Positions 62,101-64,000 of a stretch of DNA of 64,000 bases are shown here, one piece after another (positions within the stretch are counted from its first letter, which is position 1; each line of letters opens with the position of its first letter). The stretch covers positions 236,888 to 300,887 of the forward strand of contig JAJVHV010000005.1 of assembly GCA_022072445.1 (NCBI GenBank), in the 5' to 3' direction. Origin of the DNA: Phycisphaerae bacterium (GTDB taxonomy: Bacteria > Planctomycetota > Phycisphaerae > UBA1845 > Fen-1342). A program made the position numbers and the translations under genes. The notes under the pieces are model-generated. The model was given only the letters and a program-made list of their open reading frames with translations, was not told the origin of the DNA and did not search any database.

Positions 62101-62485
62101 CGGACGGCTCGTCGCCGCGCTTTCCGGACACACTCAGGAAATCTACTGCCTGGCGTTCAGCCCGGACGGTGCGCTGATCGCCAGCGGCGACAGCGCCGGG
62201 AGCATCCGCGTGTGGCATCGCGCGCTGCAGCGCGCGCTGGCGACGCTGGACGGTCATGACGGGGCGGTGATGGCGCTGCGTTTCTCGCCCGAGGGCGGCG
62301 CGCTGCTGTCGGCGGCGCTGGACGGGACCGTTCGCACGTGGGACCTCGTCTACTACCAGCGCCACATCGCGGGCCAGGTCGACGTGCAGCTCAGCCGCCT
62401 TGGGATACTGCCGGAGCAGGAGTCGCCCCGCGCCGACGCGTGGCGCGCCTGGGCGGCGTCGGCCATGCGTTCGCCGCAGCCGTAG
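59075..62485 (+). CDS. Transmembrane Ser/Thr kinase with anti-sigma-like zinc motif and WD40 repeats
   Basis: About 1136 residues. Near residue 48 the HLNECGTCR sequence matches the HxxxCxxC zinc anti-sigma motif. The kinase follows: HRGGQGVVYQAV loop, AIKVM lysine, HRDLKPSN at 222, DFGLAKAL near 245 and DVYSLGAILYQLLTG. One membrane segment (GGFVLLLAVFGVVMALLY) lies near 400. The remaining 700 residues are WD40-type repeats, many with FSPDGRWL-like and VWDADSGR-like strands, forming one or two propellers. GTG 59075 overlaps the sigma gene by 38 bp; no better in-frame start with a ribosome site was found. It likely senses an external signal and frees the sigma factor. Confidence 0.85.
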   Translation: MCSATRRYWRRRSIERRLFRLARACPESEVLEGLALGGEAPEALRSHLNECGTCRAALERMRADNRFLSEFAVEGVLPAVPAAGPARPGELDVPGYEIVREIHRGGQGVVYQAVQRSTKREVAIKVMKEGPFATASDRARFEREIETLGRLEHPNIVAVHDAGVVHGWHYFVMNFVDGLPLDEFAEAGRSGVRGECRVYDVLRLFATVCDAVHAAHLRGVIHRDLKPSNIRVDRDGSPHVLDFGLAKALDAQRDAAMTRTGQFVGSLPWAAPEQVEGLSGTVDLRTDVYSLGAILYQLLTGSLPFDVGSNLRSAVDDILFREPRRPSTLAAGGQRIGDELDTIVLKCLSKERDRRYQTAGELARDVRRYLDGEPIEAKRDSAMYILRKTFQRYRMRVAAAGGFVLLLAVFGVVMALLYQRSAGLEKAAVHSAASLADLLSESTIEQGRMAGMLGNLAQAEQLLWREMLTHRGAGQDAAVHLNDPPGPPVAYWALWELYRRHRCIRTLAPAPPTERLMASDSEGTALWIADRDGQVRRLSEFGEPLDAWRASATFAVLPSIHAGGRVLLVAEQGTPCAWRRRDESGELLELQPRARIDASSIVISPSGALLAALVDERAAVWQLTRAAPTPDFTFEHEGVTAVAISSDERLLAGRDRQGDLHVWEIDSGRRIAHLKSAAAARSEPHQVGALLFSPDDRLVADLWTELPGRIWDRSAAAEAATVLAERPGEHRVASFSDDSRLLAVGGVDGALRVFDAHSGARVALIPAGPARIRSVAFTPGGGGVWSCAEGHLRLWDLATDPHVDVTRIEGDPLHGVDISPDGRWVFAGGGLGRLYRVNRATRAVESIESAGRATISSVAVSPDARWVAASTHGTAAYLWDASRLGEAPRVLAHPQRLSSVRFSPDGARLATACDDSVVRFWRVSDGALEREFVIGRPRLPQIAFDPARPRVAVVVRDGTLLMLRLDSGAQEVWAPACEHTLRAVEFSPDGRWLVSGGGARDVQVWDADSGRLVAALSGHTQEIYCLAFSPDGALIASGDSAGSIRVWHRALQRALATLDGHDGAVMALRFSPEGGALLSAALDGTVRTWDLVYYQRHIAGQVDVQLSRLGILPEQESPRADAWRAWAASAMRSPQP

Positions 62486-62618
62486 CCGCGAGCGTGCCTT
62501 GCGCACGGCGGCCACGATTTGCCGGGCGGCGGTGTCTTCGGCTAGGATTCCGCCGGTTCAAAGCCAACCAACCGGCGGCGTGACGGCCGCCGCGCCCGGG
62601 CCGCGAGGACACGAACGC

Positions 62619-63599
62619 ATGGCGGAAATGACGATGGTGAAGGCGCTGAACCTCGCGATGCACGAGGCGATGCGCGAAGACCCGAATGTGCTGGTGATGG
62701 GCGAGGACGTGGGGCAGGACGAGGGCGTCTTCCGCGTGACGGAGGGCCTCCTGCGCGACTTCGGTCCGCAGCGCTGCATCGACACGCCGCTGGCGGAGGC
62801 GGGCATTGTCGGGGCGGCGGTCGGGCTGTGTTTCAAGGGCTTTCGGCCGATCTGCGAAATGCAGTTCGACGGCTTTTCGTTCCAGGCTTTCCACCAGGTC
62901 GAGGGGCACGTCCGGCGTTTCCGCAATCGCACGCGGGGGACGCGCACCTGCCCGATGGTGATCCGCATGCCGTACGGCGGCGGCATCCGCGCGATCGAGC
63001 ATCACAGCGAGGCGCCGGAGGCGACCTACGCCCACCTGGCCGGGCTGCACGTGGTGATCCCCTCGGCACCGCGCAACGCGCGGGCGCTGCTGCGGGCGGC
63101 GATCCTCAGCGACGATCCGGTGATTCTGTTCGAGCCCAAGGCTTCGTACCGCGCATTTCGCGAGGAAGTGCCCGATCAGCCCGAGACCATGCCGATCGGC
63201 AAGGCGCGGCTCGTCCGCGAGGGGCGGCACGTCTCGATCATTTCCTATGGCGCCGCACTGCGGGCAGTGATCGAAGCCGCTGAAGAGCTCTACGATGAAT
63301 ACGACGTCGACGCCGAGATCATTGACCTGCTGAGCGTCGCGCCGCTCGACGCCGAGCTGATCCAGGAATCCGTCCGCCGGACGGGCCGGGTCGTCGTCGT
63401 GCACGAGGCGCCGCGGCACTGCGGGGTCGGCGCCGAGGTGATTGCGCGGATTGTCGAGGACAGCCTGCTGTATCTCGAAGCGCCGATCCGGCGCGTGACC
63501 GGCTTCGACGCCATTATCCCGTACTTTGCCAACGAGAAATCGTATCTGCCCGATGCCGCCCGCGTAGTGAAGGCCGCGCTGGAGACGGTGAGATACTAG
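62619..63599 (+). CDS. pdhB: 2-oxoacid dehydrogenase E1 component, beta subunit
   Basis: A 326-residue transketolase-type subunit of a pyruvate or branched-chain 2-oxoacid dehydrogenase. It binds thiamine diphosphate with an alpha subunit and decarboxylates the 2-oxoacid. Typical stretches are VLVMGEDVGQDEGVFRVTEG, DTPLAEAGIVGAAVG, EMQFDGFSFQAFHQVEGHV, RMPYGGGIRAIEHHSE, and VVHEAPRHCGVGAEV. The ATG at 62619 begins MAEMTMVKALNLAM, the normal start. E2 follows 53 bp downstream. The alpha subunit is not upstream, where the WD40 kinase ends, and must be encoded elsewhere or downstream of the window. Pyruvate versus branched-chain specificity is unresolved. Confidence 0.9.
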   Translation: MAEMTMVKALNLAMHEAMREDPNVLVMGEDVGQDEGVFRVTEGLLRDFGPQRCIDTPLAEAGIVGAAVGLCFKGFRPICEMQFDGFSFQAFHQVEGHVRRFRNRTRGTRTCPMVIRMPYGGGIRAIEHHSEAPEATYAHLAGLHVVIPSAPRNARALLRAAILSDDPVILFEPKASYRAFREEVPDQPETMPIGKARLVREGRHVSIISYGAALRAVIEAAEELYDEYDVDAEIIDLLSVAPLDAELIQESVRRTGRVVVVHEAPRHCGVGAEVIARIVEDSLLYLEAPIRRVTGFDAIIPYFANEKSYLPDAARVVKAALETVRY

Positions 63600-63652
63600 C
63601 GCAGCCCGCGGCGGCGCGGCCAGCATCGCCGTTCAACGAAGGAACCGCCAAC

Positions 63653-64000
63653 GTGTTCGAATTCAAGCTCCCCGATCTTGGTGAAGGCATTCACGAAGGC
63701 CAGATCGTCGGCCTGAAGGTCAAGGACGGCGACGTGGTCGCCGAGTTTCAGCCCCTGCTCGAGGTGGAGACCGACAAGGCCGCCGTCGAGATTCCCTCGC
63801 CCAAGGCCGGCGTCATTGCCAAGCTGCACGTCTCGCAGGGGCAGGTCGTCAAGGTCGGACAGGTGCTCGTCTCGATCGACGAAGGCGGCGCTGCCGCCGC
63901 GCCGGCACCCGCGGCGAAAGCGGCGACGGCCGAGCGGGCTGCGGTGGTCGCGTCGCGCGCCGCTCCGCCAGCGGCTGAACCGCGCAGCGTCGCGGCGCCA
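63653..64000 (+). CDS. Dihydrolipoamide acyltransferase (E2), N-terminal part
   Basis: The gene is open to the window end and gives 116 residues. The N-terminal lipoyl domain is complete: FEFKLPDLGEGIHEGQIVGL and LLEVETDKAAVEIPSPKAG, where the Lys in ETDKA carries lipoate. An Ala/Pro-rich linker follows (AAPAPAAKAATAERAA). The peripheral-subunit-binding and catalytic domains lie beyond 64000. The GTG start at 63653 is 53 bp after E1-beta, so the two genes are likely one transcript. It is the acyl-transferring core of the same 2-oxoacid dehydrogenase complex. Confidence 0.92.
   Translation, partial: MFEFKLPDLGEGIHEGQIVGLKVKDGDVVAEFQPLLEVETDKAAVEIPSPKAGVIAKLHVSQGQVVKVGQVLVSIDEGGAAAAPAPAAKAATAERAAVVASRAAPPAAEPRSVAAP

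Overview
The window is GC-rich bacterial DNA that most likely comes from a member of the Planctomycetota, perhaps a Phycisphaerae-like lineage. The evidence is a PEP-CTERM protein with a short GLGALALIRRRR tail, a prepilin-type protein with a large secreted domain, several sulfatase-superfamily proteins, GH127 and GH63-like glycosidases, dockerin-type GDMNGDG repeats, and two ECF-sigma/Ser-Thr-kinase gene pairs. The placement is by inference; there is no rRNA to confirm it. I saw no tRNA, rRNA, CRISPR array, insertion sequence, prophage or origin.

Layout. 0-5 kb: a LuxR-type regulator (-), a 580-bp minisatellite, then an overlapping minus-strand operon of phosphodiesterase, PEGA lipoprotein and gamma-glutamyltransferase-like protein. 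4.5-9.3 kb (+): GNAT-like protein, sulfatase-superfamily lipoprotein, then a coupled HEAT protein / STAS / MlaE-type permease set and a divergent RNase HII-like protein. 9.7-21.3 kb: an unknown secreted protein (-), an ECF sigma factor followed by a transmembrane kinase with an adhesin-like ectodomain, and a 1918-residue secreted metalloprotease with nine Fn3-like repeats. 21.4-25 kb: prepilin-type protein, cytochrome b561-like protein, lipoprotein truncated haemoglobin and SEC-C protein. 25-29.3 kb (-): a secreted protein, a sulfatase/TPR lipoprotein and a frameshifted gene. 29.4-35.8 kb (+): STAS, LolA-like, thymidine kinase, thiS-thiG, a membrane protein, a DinG-type helicase and a PEP-CTERM protein. 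36-45 kb: a hypothetical protein (-), GH63-like glycosidase, esterase, aldehyde dehydrogenase and an FGly-type sulfatase (-). 45-55.5 kb (+): a large secreted protein, pdxJ, a UVR-motif protein, a kexin-like protease with dockerin and a GH127 glycosidase. 55.5-58.3 kb (-): a promoter-driven structured RNA locus, OppF-like ATPase and PaaK-like ligase. 58.5-64 kb (+): a second ECF sigma/kinase pair (kinase fused to an anti-sigma-like zinc motif and WD40 repeats), then 2-oxoacid dehydrogenase E1-beta and the start of E2.

Together the genes suggest a heterotroph that works on complex extracellular material (proteins, sulfated or phosphorylated compounds, arabinose- and glucose-type glycans) and senses its surroundings through sigma/kinase modules. 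The most unusual items are the kinase fused to a T5SS/PEP-CTERM-type repeat ectodomain, the multi-helix RNA locus near 55.6 kb with a near-consensus promoter, an undescribed repeated module in the metalloprotease, and a family of small hairpins and 23-25-bp tandem repeats scattered between genes.
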